This document shows, in pieces, positions 23,710 to 31,565 of a DNA stretch of 64,000 bases. A program made the position numbers and the translations under genes. The notes under the pieces were generated by a model. The model did not search any database. It was not told where the DNA came from and saw only the letters and a list, made by a program, of their open reading frames with translations. The first letter of the stretch is position 1, and every line of letters starts with the position of its first letter. The DNA comes from DATLGB01 sp037724045 (GTDB lineage: Bacteria; Actinomycetota; Thermoleophilia; Solirubrobacterales; Solirubrobacteraceae). The stretch spans positions 1 to 64,000 of the forward strand of contig JBBJOW010000009.1 in NCBI GenBank assembly GCA_037724045.1. Direction: 5' to 3'.

Positions 23710-24885
23710 TCAGCCTTCGCCGGTGACGGACTGGATCTCGAGGAGGGAGTCGATGCGCGCCTGGACGGCGACGGAGATCGCCGCCTCGTCGCCGAGCACC
23801 CAGGCGTGGTTGTAGACGCCGCGGACGGGGTCGGCGTCGTAGCCCGGCTGGATGTCGAGCAGGTAGCCCTCGACGGCGGTCTCCAACGCGTCGGGCTCGG
23901 ACACGAGCAGCAGCGGCCCGTACTTGCCCGAGCCGCTGAGCGCGGCGGCGGCGGGCGCGTCGGCAGGCGTCGCCGAGCCCGCGAAGACCAGTCCGTGGCC
24001 GGGGTCGACGACGTTCCATCCGAAGGCGCCGTCCGCGTAGCGCGCGACGGCGATCGCGTTCTCGACGGGGTTCTCGCCGGCGATGCGATCCGTCGGCCCG
24101 AGCTTCTCGAGCTGCTCGAAGACCTTCTCCGAGACGACCTCCTCCGGGCCGACCACGTAGATGCGCGGCTGCTTGCGTGACTCGATCGTCTGCACGGTGA
24201 CCTCCGGCAGGGCGTCGGCCTCGGTCCAGAGCACCGGGGCGCCGGTCTTGGTGGACAGGCCGGCGGCGGGCATCGCGAACTCGGGGTCCTCGAGGCTCGC
24301 GACGATCACCGCCTCGGACTGCTCGCCGGCGGCCTCCGTGGCCACGCGGTCGATGGCGCGCGCGATCGCGGCCGGCTTGTCGCCGGCGATCGCGGTCGCC
24401 TCCAGGCCGGCCGGCGTCGCAGCCGCGTCGCCCACGCGGAACACCTGCGCGTCCCCAGCGGCCTCGGCACCGATCGGCTGGATCGCGTCGAGCGCGTCCT
24501 GCGTCGCCTGCGGAAGATCGCCGTCGACGGAGAAGAGGATGGGGGAGCTCAGCGGCGCGGCCATGAGCTGGGCGGCGGACACCGCGGCGGGAAAGTCGCC
24601 CACGTCGACGAGCGTGACCGAGCCCGGGCGCGAGTCCGCGGCGACGCCGGGATAGACCGCCCGGGCGACGCCCGCTGCGTTGGCGACCGGGTCCGGGCCG
24701 GCCACGCGCGTGGTGTTGCGGGTGGCTATCGCCGGGAAGCCGAGGTCGCGGACGACCTCCTCGACCTCGGCCGGCCGGCCGAGCGCCGGAGTGGACCCTT
24801 CACCGTCGGGATTGAACTTCGCGTCGTCGCCGCCGCACCCGACGAAGAGGGCACAGACAACCACGACCAGCACGCGACCCGACAT
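23710..24885 (-). CDS. Lipoprotein with cell-wall-binding repeat 2 domains
   Basis: A 391-residue protein. Lipobox LFVGC with Cys17, a short acidic linker, then three repeats of a CWB2-like (PF04122) alpha/beta unit: GFPAIATRNTTRVAGPDPVA, then SSPILFSVDGDLPQATQDAL, and VLWTEADALPEVTVQTIESR followed by IYVVGPEEVVSEKVFEQLEK and IAGENPVENAIAVARYADGA. It is expected on the outer face of the membrane, bound to wall polymer. It lies 15 bp after the small protein gene on the same strand and diverges from the riboswitch-controlled hydrolase. Confidence 0.85.
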   Translation of the reverse strand: MSGRVLVVVVCALFVGCGGDDAKFNPDGEGSTPALGRPAEVEEVVRDLGFPAIATRNTTRVAGPDPVANAAGVARAVYPGVAADSRPGSVTLVDVGDFPAAVSAAQLMAAPLSSPILFSVDGDLPQATQDALDAIQPIGAEAAGDAQVFRVGDAAATPAGLEATAIAGDKPAAIARAIDRVATEAAGEQSEAVIVASLEDPEFAMPAAGLSTKTGAPVLWTEADALPEVTVQTIESRKQPRIYVVGPEEVVSEKVFEQLEKLGPTDRIAGENPVENAIAVARYADGAFGWNVVDPGHGLVFAGSATPADAPAAAALSGSGKYGPLLLVSEPDALETAVEGYLLDIQPGYDADPVRGVYNHAWVLGDEAAISVAVQARIDSLLEIQSVTGEG

Positions 24886-24944
24886 GTGGGCGGACTGTAC
24901 CGGTGCTCGAGGCTGCTACTTTGCAGCCGAAGTTGCAGCAACAA

Positions 24945-25064
24945 CACGCCGAGTCCCTGGCCAGAAGCCGGGGAACGGGGGAACCAATCAGTTGGGGCGA
25001 ATCGCTCGACCAGAGCGGACCGCGGCTCTTTCCGCGGTAGCCCGTCAGCTAACCCCGCAGGCTG
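24945..25064 (+). promoter_or_regulatory. c-di-AMP riboswitch (ydaO/yuaA class)
   Basis: The leader has the class hallmarks in order: GCCGAGTCC near 24948, GCCGGGGAACGGGGGAACCA from 24967, TGGGGCGAATC near 24992, and CCCGTCAGCTAACCCCGCAG at 25041-25060. In actinobacteria this class turns down resuscitation or lysis-type cell-wall hydrolases when c-di-AMP is high. It ends just before the ATG and Shine-Dalgarno region of an NlpC/P60-type hydrolase. A short hairpin (GGCTGC/GCAGCC, 24911-24928) lies upstream. Confidence 0.88.
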
Positions 25065-25085
25065 ATGAAAGAGGTTCGGTTTTCC

Positions 25086-25712
25086 ATGCGGGCATTCGCC
25101 GTGCTGTTGACGTCTATGTCGTTCCTGGTGTCTGCCCCGGCAGCACTGGCGCAAACCTCAGGTGCCGCGGACCCCTCGGACCCGCAGCAATCGAGCAAGA
25201 AGTCGAGCAAGAAGGAGACCACCACCTCCTCGGGCGCTGCCTCCTACGGCGTCGACCCCGACGCTCCCCCGCGCGTGTTCGTGGCCGGCACGGTCGCCAA
25301 GCGCATGGCCAACGGCTTTGCGGCCGCTCCCTCGGGGGCACCGAAGGTGGTCCAGGAGGCGATCTTCGCCGCCAACGAGATCGTCGGCATGCCGTACCGC
25401 TACGGCGGAGGGCACGCGAGCTTCGAGGACACCGGCTACGACTGCTCGAGCACCGTCTCCTACGCGCTCAACGGCGGCGGGCTGCTCAGCGCGCCGATGC
25501 CCTCCGGGTCCTTCATGAGCTGGGCCGAGCCCGGCAAGGGCCGATGGATCACGACGTACGCCAACGGCGGGCACATGTGGGTCAACATCGCCGGCCTGCG
25601 GCTGGACACCAGCTCCGCGGGCGAACCCGTTTCCAGCGGCAAAGGACCCCGCTGGCGCCAGAACCTGCGTGGCGGGAGCGGCTTCGTCAAGCGGCACCCG
25701 CGCGGGCTGTAG
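25086..25712 (+). CDS. Secreted NlpC/P60-type peptidoglycan hydrolase under riboswitch control
   Basis: A 208-residue protein from ATG 25086 (AAGAGG 11 nt upstream); ATG 25065 lies within the riboswitch end. Signal peptide RAFAVLLTSMSFLVSAPAAL with cleavage near ALAQ, a Ser/Lys/Thr linker, then an NlpC/P60-like domain: IVGMPYRYGGGHASFEDTGY, catalytic Cys in YDCSSTVSYAL and His in GGHMWVNIAG. It should cut stem peptides in the wall. The domain is compact and slightly divergent, so substrate specificity is uncertain. Confidence 0.88.
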   Translation: MRAFAVLLTSMSFLVSAPAALAQTSGAADPSDPQQSSKKSSKKETTTSSGAASYGVDPDAPPRVFVAGTVAKRMANGFAAAPSGAPKVVQEAIFAANEIVGMPYRYGGGHASFEDTGYDCSSTVSYALNGGGLLSAPMPSGSFMSWAEPGKGRWITTYANGGHMWVNIAGLRLDTSSAGEPVSSGKGPRWRQNLRGGSGFVKRHPRGL

Positions 25713-25757
25713 GGCCAGTAGTCTTGGGCGGGTGAGCCCCGAGGTAGGAGAAACCGA

Positions 25758-26522
25758 ATGCCTGGTGTGATGGGACGGATGTCGACGGTCGTCAAGGCGA
25801 AGATCTCCGGCATGCTCGACAAGGCCGAGGATCCGGGCGAGACGCTCGATTACTCCTACCAGCGCCAGATGGAGATGCTCCAGCAGGTCAAGAAGGGCAT
25901 CGCCGACGTCGTCACCGCCAAGAAGCGCCTGCAGCTTCAGGCCGACAAGATCCAGGCGCAGCTGCCCAAGCTCGACCAGCAGGCCCGCACGGCGCTCTCG
26001 CAGGGCAAGGAGGACCTCGCCCGCACCGCGCTGGAGCGCAAGACCTTCGCCCAGACCGAGCTGCAGTCGCTCGACTCCCAGGTGGTCGAGCTCGAGGCCC
26101 AGCAGCAGCAGCTGATCGACAAGCAGCAGAAGCTCGCCACCAAGCTCGAGCAGTTCCGGACCAAGAAGGAGGTCATGAAGGCGCAGTACTCCGCCGCCGA
26201 GGCCTCCGTGAAGATCTCCGAGGCCGCCACCGGCGTCGGCGAGGAGATGGCCGACGTGGGCCTGGCCATGCAGCGCGCCCAGGACAAGACGGAGAGCATG
26301 CGCGCCCGCGCGGGAGCGATGGACGAGCTCGAGGCCGCCGGCGCCTTTGACGACAGCCTGCAGCTCGGCGACGGGATGGACGACATCGACAAGCAGCTGC
26401 ACGAGCTCAGCTCGGGCGCCGCCGTCGACGACGAGCTGGCCAAGATGCGCGCCGAGCTCGGCGTGGGCGAGGCCGCCGAGAAGCCCGCCCTCGAGCAGAA
26501 GACTGAAGGCGGCACCGCGTGA
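25758..26522 (+). CDS. pspA: PspA/IM30 family envelope stress protein
   Basis: A 254-residue, almost wholly coiled-coil protein. The N-terminal amphipathic helix MSTVVKAKISGMLDKAEDPG, then DYSYQRQMEMLQQVKKGIAD, a family hallmark, and long Gln/Glu/Lys-rich helices to residue 190. The acidic tail ends at 254. It oligomerises at damaged membranes to stop proton leakage. Shine-Dalgarno GTAGGAGA sits 8 nt before the ATG. It overlaps pspAA by 4 bp (GTGA). A possible -10 (TAGTCT) lies near 25727. Confidence 0.95.
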   Translation: MPGVMGRMSTVVKAKISGMLDKAEDPGETLDYSYQRQMEMLQQVKKGIADVVTAKKRLQLQADKIQAQLPKLDQQARTALSQGKEDLARTALERKTFAQTELQSLDSQVVELEAQQQQLIDKQQKLATKLEQFRTKKEVMKAQYSAAEASVKISEAATGVGEEMADVGLAMQRAQDKTESMRARAGAMDELEAAGAFDDSLQLGDGMDDIDKQLHELSSGAAVDDELAKMRAELGVGEAAEKPALEQKTEGGTA

Positions 26523-26797
26523 TCGTCCGGATCGCTACGGAGACGCAGTACAAGCTGTCCGAGGACGGCGTCGCGAAGCTCAACGAGCTCGACAACGACG
26601 CGGTTGCCGCCGTCGAGGCCGGCGACGAGGCGAAGTTCCAAGAGCTGTTCAACTCGATGCTCGAGTACGTGCGCACCGAGGGCGTCGTCCTCGACGAGGA
26701 CGACCTCGAGGGCTCCGACGTGATCATCCCGCCGCCAGACCTCACCTTCGCGGAGGCGAAGGCCGAGTTCACCGGCGACGGCCTGATCCCCGACTAG
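26519..26797 (+). CDS. pspAA: PspA-associated protein PspAA
   Basis: A 92-residue protein with the pattern MIVRIATETQYKLSEDGVAK, LNELDNDAVAAVEAGDEAKF and a Pro-rich acidic end (IIPPPDLTFAEAKAEF), as in PspAA partners of actinobacterial PspA. It co-occurs and is co-translated with PspA here; its mechanism is not established. Its stop overlaps the stop of the opposite-strand pspAB gene. Confidence 0.92.
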   Translation: MIVRIATETQYKLSEDGVAKLNELDNDAVAAVEAGDEAKFQELFNSMLEYVRTEGVVLDEDDLEGSDVIIPPPDLTFAEAKAEFTGDGLIPD

Positions 26798-27363
26798 AGC
26801 GGGACGCCCCAGAGGGGGAACCAGCGCGCCATGTCGGGCTCCATGGGAAGGTCCTTCTCGAGCTGGGCCTTCAGCCGCAGCTCGCGCTCGTTGTCGCGCT
26901 GCTGGTCGCCGCCCGCAGGGACGAACGGGTAATAGGTCGCGCGCTTGACGTTGTAGATCCAGTGGACCTCGCGGCCCTGGGCGTCCTTGAAGGGGAAGAG
27001 CGCGCACAGGACGCGGTCGGCGTAGCCGCCGTCGCGCAGCGCGCTGTTGACGCCGTTGAGGCCGACGACGAGGTCCTCGAACTCCGGGTCCTCGAGGATC
27101 ATGAAGCGGTAGCCGAAGGAGTCGTCCTCGGTCGTGATGGTGGTGCCGGTCTCTTCGCCGGTCAGCGCGAGCAGCTCGGTCATCTCCTGCACGATCGCGT
27201 CGAAGTCCGAGGTGGCCAGCGGCTGGAAGACGATCGCCGCCTTGCCGGTCGGCTCGAGGCCCTTGTCCTGCATCTCGAGCACGGCGGTGCTCATCGCGAA
27301 CAGCCGGTCGGTGGTCGGCTGGCGGAGCTTGGTCCTACCGGTCAGTGCATCGAAGAAGCCCAT
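26794..27363 (-). CDS. pspAB: PspA-associated protein PspAB
   Basis: A 189-residue protein starting MGFFDALTGRTKLRQPTTDR, with LEMQDKGLEPTGKAAIVFQP, DDSFGYRFMILEDPEFEDLV and a C-terminal tail ending ARWFPLWGVPL. This N-terminus and size fit PspAB, often found with PspA, PspAA and HtpX. GGAGGAG directly precedes the ATG. It is convergent with the pspA-pspAA pair and divergent from the FGGY kinase, whose promoter region overlaps its own. Confidence 0.85.
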   Translation of the reverse strand: MGFFDALTGRTKLRQPTTDRLFAMSTAVLEMQDKGLEPTGKAAIVFQPLATSDFDAIVQEMTELLALTGEETGTTITTEDDSFGYRFMILEDPEFEDLVVGLNGVNSALRDGGYADRVLCALFPFKDAQGREVHWIYNVKRATYYPFVPAGGDQQRDNERELRLKAQLEKDLPMEPDMARWFPLWGVPL

Positions 27364-27375
27364 CTCCTCCGAGGA

Positions 27376-27381
27376 TAGGCT
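27376..27381 (+). promoter_or_regulatory. Putative -10 box for the kinase gene
   Basis: TAGGCT lies 6 nt before GTG 27388, leaving room for a leaderless transcript only. The gap to the divergent pspAB start is 24 bp, so both promoters must overlap or lie within the neighbouring coding sequence. Confidence 0.4.
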
Positions 27382-27387
27382 GGCGGC

Positions 27388-28710
27388 GTGACGGTGGTCG
27401 TCGGGCTCGACATCGGGACCACCGCCGTCAAGGCGCTGCAGGTCCGCGAGGACGGCAGCGCCGGCGGTCGCGACGAGCGGGTCTACGGGCCCGGCGCGGA
27501 CGCCGCGACGATCGTGTCGGCCGCGCTCGAGCTCGCGGGCGACGGGCCGGTCGCGCTCTCGAGCGCCATGCACTCGCTGATCGGGCTCGACGCTGAGAAC
27601 GAGCCCGTGACGCCGCTGTTGACCTGGGCCGACACGCGCTCGGTGGAGCAGGCGGAACGCATCAAGGCCGAGCATCCGCATCTGCACGCGCGAACGGGCA
27701 CGCCCATCCACCCGATGTCACCGCTGTGCAAGCTCGCATGGTTTCGCGACCAGGGCATCGAGGCCGAGCGCTGGGTCGGCATCAAGGAGCTCGTCGTGCA
27801 CCGGCTGACGGGCGAGTGGGTCATGGACCACTCCGTGGCGTCGGGCACGGGGCTGATGGCGCTCGAGACGCTCGACTGGGACCCCGAGGCGCTCGACGTC
27901 GCCGGCGTCACCGCCGATCAGCTGCCGCGGCTCGTGCCCACCACCGAACGCCTCGGCTTCCGAGCGAAGCGAGGTTGGATCGTGGTGGGCGCCGGCGACG
28001 GCCCGCTGGCCAACCTCGGCCTCGGCGCGGTGCAGCCCGGCGTGGCGGCGTGCTCGATCGGGACCAGCGGCGCGCTGCGCCTCGTCGTCGAGTCCGCGGC
28101 GGTCACCGACTCCACCTTCTGCTTCGCGCTGACCCCCGGCCGCTGGGTGGTCGGCGGGGCGATCAACAACGGCGGCATCGTGCTCGAGTGGCTGTCGAAG
28201 ACGCTCAACCGCCCGATCGAGACGCTGCTCGACCTCGCGGCCGACGCCCGCTCCGACGGCCTCCAGTTCGACCCCTACCTGCTGTCGGAACGCGCACCCC
28301 ACTGGGACGCCCGCCTGCAAGGGTCGATCAGCGGGCTGCGCCACGACCACGGGCCGGGGGAGCTCGTCCGCGCGGCGCTCGAGGGCGTGTGCCGCCAGCT
28401 GGGTCTCGTGCTCGGATCACTACGCGGCGCCGGTCACGAGGTGCGCGAGATCCGGGCCACCGGCGGGTTCGCCCGCTCACCGCTGTTCAAGCAGTTGCTC
28501 GCTGACGCGCTCGCGATGCCCGTCGGCTTCACGGCCACGCGCGAGGGCTCGGCCTACGGCGCCGCGCTGCTGGGCCTGGCCGCGCTCGACCTCGTCGACC
28601 TCGACCGCGCGGCGGCGCTGATCGGCGTCACGGAGACCGTCGAACCGTCTCCCGTGCGGACGCAGGCGCGGCCGAGCGGCCGCGCGTTCATCCCGAACAC
28701 GCCGGAGTGA
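27388..28710 (+). CDS. FGGY-family carbohydrate kinase
   Basis: A 440-residue kinase with the phosphate-1 loop GLDIGTTAVKALQV, AMHSLIGLDAENEPVTPLLT and TWADTRS in the N-domain, GAGDGPLANLGLGAVQPGVA at the domain junction, and GGAINNGGIVLEWLSKTL, EIRATGGFARSPLFKQLLAD in the C-domain. Gluconokinase or xylulokinase-type substrates are most likely. It is short for the family, and at residues 190-197 the segment GFRAKRGW replaces the usual helix-loop before the VVGAGDG strand. This is exactly where a 24-bp repeat shared with element 1 lies, so function may be affected. Confidence 0.88.
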   Translation: MTVVVGLDIGTTAVKALQVREDGSAGGRDERVYGPGADAATIVSAALELAGDGPVALSSAMHSLIGLDAENEPVTPLLTWADTRSVEQAERIKAEHPHLHARTGTPIHPMSPLCKLAWFRDQGIEAERWVGIKELVVHRLTGEWVMDHSVASGTGLMALETLDWDPEALDVAGVTADQLPRLVPTTERLGFRAKRGWIVVGAGDGPLANLGLGAVQPGVAACSIGTSGALRLVVESAAVTDSTFCFALTPGRWVVGGAINNGGIVLEWLSKTLNRPIETLLDLAADARSDGLQFDPYLLSERAPHWDARLQGSISGLRHDHGPGELVRAALEGVCRQLGLVLGSLRGAGHEVREIRATGGFARSPLFKQLLADALAMPVGFTATREGSAYGAALLGLAALDLVDLDRAAALIGVTETVEPSPVRTQARPSGRAFIPNTPE

Positions 28711-29345
28711 TGGCGCGAGAGGTGGCGTAGGAGCTCGGCGTCCTTCGTCTGGTCGTCCGGGTCGCGGGCCGGGATCACGCAGCGGACGCACGGGTGCAGG
28801 AGCGCCATGTGCGCGGCGCCGAGCGTGAGCGCGCGCCCCTCCCAGCCGTCCTCGGCGCGCGCCGGGGCGTCGAGCTCGACGTGCACGTTGGTGCGCCAGC
28901 GCCGCAGGTCCAGCGTGCGGCCCAGTTCGGCCTCGAGCGCAGCGTGGCTCGCGCCGGTCGTCACCAGCAGCGACCGCTCCAGATCCTGCTGACCGTTCTC
29001 GTCGCGATGCAGGGTGACGTCGCGGCCGAGGTCGTCGGAGAGGGCCTCGCGCAGCGCCGGATCGCGCCACTCGAACTCCGCCCCGCCGGGGGCCGTGACC
29101 ACCGGCCAGGCCGCTGCGGCCGGGTCCATCTCCTCGCCCGGCTCGTCGTAGCGCGCGCTCCAGGCGAGCAGCCGCGGCGCCTGGCGGGCGGTGAGCTGCC
29201 GCGCGGCGCCCCGGTGCACGTCGAAGACGGCGTGGGTGCGGTCCCCGGCGACGCCCCGCTCGTCGAGGACGAAGGCGTCCACGCGCTCGCCACCCATCGA
29301 CTTGACGGGCCAGCGGTGCAGCGAGACGATCGTGCCGGCGCTCAG
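28554..29345 (-). CDS. MOSC-domain protein, probable CTG start
   Basis: From CTG 29345 the protein begins LSAGTIVSLHRWPVKSMGGE, the conserved N-terminal beta-barrel strand of MOSC proteins. The first standard start (ATG 29297) begins only at MGGE and would lose the WPVKS motif. The MOSC core follows, with LLHPCVRCVIPARDPDDQTK carrying the sulfur/metal-related Cys pair and FGMNARPLGRACVRTGDGST near the end. Such proteins handle molybdenum-cofactor sulfur or reduce N-hydroxylated compounds. The CTG overlaps the htpX stop (CTGA). Its last 157 bp overlap the kinase gene end to end. Confidence 0.82.
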   Translation of the reverse strand: MSAGTIVSLHRWPVKSMGGERVDAFVLDERGVAGDRTHAVFDVHRGAARQLTARQAPRLLAWSARYDEPGEEMDPAAAAWPVVTAPGGAEFEWRDPALREALSDDLGRDVTLHRDENGQQDLERSLLVTTGASHAALEAELGRTLDLRRWRTNVHVELDAPARAEDGWEGRALTLGAAHMALLHPCVRCVIPARDPDDQTKDAELLRHLSRHHSGVFGMNARPLGRACVRTGDGSTVSVTPISAAARSRSTRSSAARPSSAAP

Positions 29346-30244
29346 ACGCCGGACTGCAGCTGACCCTCGAGGCGCTGGAGGGCGGCGATGCGCTTCTCCA
29401 TCGGGGGGTGTGTGGCGAACAGCGCGCCGAGGCTCTTGCCGGCGCCGGGGGGGAAGATGTAGAAGGCGGCCAGCTGCGACGTCGCGCGAAGGTCCTTCTC
29501 GGGGATCTGATGCATGCCTGACGAGATCTTCATCAGGGCGGACGCGAGCGCGCTCGGGCGGCCGGTGATGATCGACGCGCCGCGGTCGGCCGCGAACTCG
29601 CGGTAGCGCGACAGCGCCTGCATCAGGAAGAAGGAGACCGCGTAGGTCGCCAGCGAGATGAAGAAGACGGCGATGAAGCCGATGCCGTCCTCGTCGTCGC
29701 CACCGCCCATGCCGCCGCCGAAGTAGAAGCCGAACTGCACGATGTAGGCGGCGATCGTCGCGAAGAAGGACGCGAGCGTCATCACCATCACGTCGCGGTT
29801 GGCGACGTGGGTGAGCTCGTGGGCCATGACGCCCTCAAGCTCGGCGGGGGAGAGCATCTCCATGATGCCCGTCGTGGCGCACACGGTCGCGTTCTTGGGC
29901 GAGCGGCCGAGCGCGAACGCGTTGGGCATGCGCGTGTTGGCGATGGCGATCTTGGGCTTGGGCAGATCGGCCTGCACGCACAGGCGCTCGATCATCGCGT
30001 GCAGCTCGGGCGCCTGCTGCGGCGTGACCTCCTTGGCGCCCATGGCCGCCAGGGCCATCTTGTCGGAGGCGAAGAGCTGGACCAGGGCGAGGACGACGGC
30101 GATCGTCAGCACGATGCCCACTCCGACGCCGGCCGTGATGAGGGCGCCGACGAAGACGACGTAGACGGCGCCGAGAAGGAGCATGACCGTCGCCATCCGG
30201 ACCTGGAGGCCGGTGTCGCGACCGAAGGAGGAGAGCTTGTTCAT
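29342..30244 (-). CDS. htpX: Membrane metalloprotease HtpX
   Basis: A 300-residue M48 protease. Two membrane helices at about residues 15-55 (VMLLLGAVYVVFVGALITAG and following), the zinc site HELTH in EGVMAHELTHVANRDVMVMT, and the third ligand Glu in RYREFAADRGASIITG. Two more helices lie around residues 150-200. It degrades damaged membrane proteins under heat or envelope stress. Proximity to pspAB and pspA-pspAA fits a shared stress function. Confidence 0.95.
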   Translation of the reverse strand: MNKLSSFGRDTGLQVRMATVMLLLGAVYVVFVGALITAGVGVGIVLTIAVVLALVQLFASDKMALAAMGAKEVTPQQAPELHAMIERLCVQADLPKPKIAIANTRMPNAFALGRSPKNATVCATTGIMEMLSPAELEGVMAHELTHVANRDVMVMTLASFFATIAAYIVQFGFYFGGGMGGGDDEDGIGFIAVFFISLATYAVSFFLMQALSRYREFAADRGASIITGRPSALASALMKISSGMHQIPEKDLRATSQLAAFYIFPPGAGKSLGALFATHPPMEKRIAALQRLEGQLQSGV

Positions 30245-30277
30245 GAGATGTCTTCCAGAGTAGGCCAGGAACGCTGC

Positions 30278-30296
30278 TTACGGATCGTAAGTATAC
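30278..30296 (-). promoter_or_regulatory. htpX promoter -10 with adjoining dyad operator
   Basis: On the minus strand TATACT (30296-30291) is a good -10 about 47-52 bp before the htpX ATG. Partly overlapping it, CTTACG-GAT-CGTAAG (30278-30292) is a perfect 6-bp inverted repeat near the transcription start, a typical repressor site. No convincing -35 is seen, suggesting an activator or alternative sigma factor. Confidence 0.5.
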
Positions 30297-30310
30297 CCGA
30301 TCGTGCCCCC

Positions 30311-30345
30311 TGCAGAAATCCCTGCACGGTGCACCATTTCTTGCA
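30311..30345. promoter_or_regulatory. Large palindrome, possible operator between htpX and the M23 gene
   Basis: Outer arms TGCAGAAAT (30311-30319) and ATTTCTTGCA (30336-30345) flank an inner TGCACGGTGCA (30323-30333). The nested symmetry, in an otherwise non-coding 146-bp divergent gap, suggests binding by two dimers. It sits 45 bp before the M23 ATG and just upstream of the htpX -10, so it could affect both genes. Confidence 0.5.
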
Positions 30346-30390
30346 TGTGTGGCTCCCGCACGGCCGCCTACCTAGCATCGGCCACCGTTC

Positions 30391-31560
30391 ATGCGACTCC
30401 GCCTGCTCATCGCGGCGGTGGCGCTCCCCCTCCTGTGGTTGGCCTGGTCGCCGCTGCCGGGTGGGGCTGCGCCGCTGTCCTCGCGTATCGACGAGAAACA
30501 GGATCAGATCGAGGGCCAGCGCTCCCAGGAGCGCGTGCTCACGGCCGACATCCAGGGCTTCACGGCGCGCATCAACACCCTGCAGGCCGACATCTCCACG
30601 CTGCAGGCCGACGAGGCGCGACTGCAGGCCGACCTCGACGCCAAGCTCGCGCGCCTGGCCACGATCCAGGACGAGCTGCGCGTGGAGCGCGCCCGCCTCC
30701 TCCGCCTGCGCGCCCGGCTCGAGGAGGGCCGCAAGCTGCTCGCGGGGCGGCTCGTCGACCTCTACAAGGCCGACAGCCCCGACATCCTCACCGTCGTCCT
30801 GAACTCCGACGGCTTCGCGGAGATGCTCGAGAACTCCGAGTTCGCGCGCCGCATCTCGCGGCAGGACCAGCGCATCATCATCGCCGTCACCTCCGACAAG
30901 GCGGAGTCCGAGCGCATCGCCGAGCGCCTCGGCGACCTCGAGAGGGAGGCGTCGGAGATCGCCGCCATCGTCGAGACGCGCCGCGACGAGGTCGCCACGG
31001 TGCGCGGCGACCTCGAGACGCAGCGCGACGGCTACGCAGACGTGCGCGCCGAGCGGAACTCCACGCTTGACTCCGTCGTCGCCGAGCGCCAGCAGTACGA
31101 GGGCGACCTCGCCGATCTCGAGGAGAGAGAGGCCGAGATCCAGGCAGAGCTCGCCGGCGTCGACACGAGCCCGATCGGACCGGTGCCCACGGGCTCCGGC
31201 GGTCTGATCTGGCCCGTCAACGGGCCGATCGTCTCCCCGTTCGGCCCGCGCTGGGGACGCCTGCACGCGGGCTGGGACATCGCCATCCCGTCGGGCACGC
31301 CGGTGCTCGCGTCGGCGTCGGGCACCGTGACGATCTCCGGGCCGACGAGCGGCTACGGCAACTACGTCTGCGTCTCGCACACGGGCGGGCTGTCGACGTG
31401 CTACGCCCACAACACCTCGCTGTCGGTCAGCGTCGGCCAGTCGGTCACCCAGGGCCAGGCCGTCGCGATCTCCGGCTGCACGGGCAGCTGCTACGGCCCC
31501 CACGTCCACTTCGAGACGCGCATCAACGGCGTCCCGGTGGACCCCTACAACTACCTGTAG
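30391..31560 (+). CDS. Secreted M23 peptidase with coiled-coil N-terminus (EnvC/NlpD-like)
   Basis: A 389-residue protein. Signal peptide RLRLLIAAVALPLLWLAW with cleavage near GGAAPL, coiled-coil at about residues 30-260 (repeating DLETQRDG, ADLEEREAEIQAEL), then the lysostaphin-type domain at about 270-389: HAGWDIAIPSGTPVLASASG (His and Asp zinc ligands), CYAHNTSLSVSVGQSVTQGQ and YGPHVHFETRINGVPVDP (HxH ligands). All zinc ligands are present, so it is probably an active peptidoglycan endopeptidase or amidase. A TAGCAT-like -10 lies near 30373. Confidence 0.93.
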   Translation: MRLRLLIAAVALPLLWLAWSPLPGGAAPLSSRIDEKQDQIEGQRSQERVLTADIQGFTARINTLQADISTLQADEARLQADLDAKLARLATIQDELRVERARLLRLRARLEEGRKLLAGRLVDLYKADSPDILTVVLNSDGFAEMLENSEFARRISRQDQRIIIAVTSDKAESERIAERLGDLEREASEIAAIVETRRDEVATVRGDLETQRDGYADVRAERNSTLDSVVAERQQYEGDLADLEEREAEIQAELAGVDTSPIGPVPTGSGGLIWPVNGPIVSPFGPRWGRLHAGWDIAIPSGTPVLASASGTVTISGPTSGYGNYVCVSHTGGLSTCYAHNTSLSVSVGQSVTQGQAVAISGCTGSCYGPHVHFETRINGVPVDPYNYL

Positions 31561-31565
31561 GCGTC

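Noticed and set aside
28554..28710. MOSC gene C-terminal tail lying over the kinase gene
   Set aside because: The tail (Arg/Ser/Ala-rich) has no family similarity and simply runs to the first stop. I keep it in the CDS but do not treat it as a functional domain.
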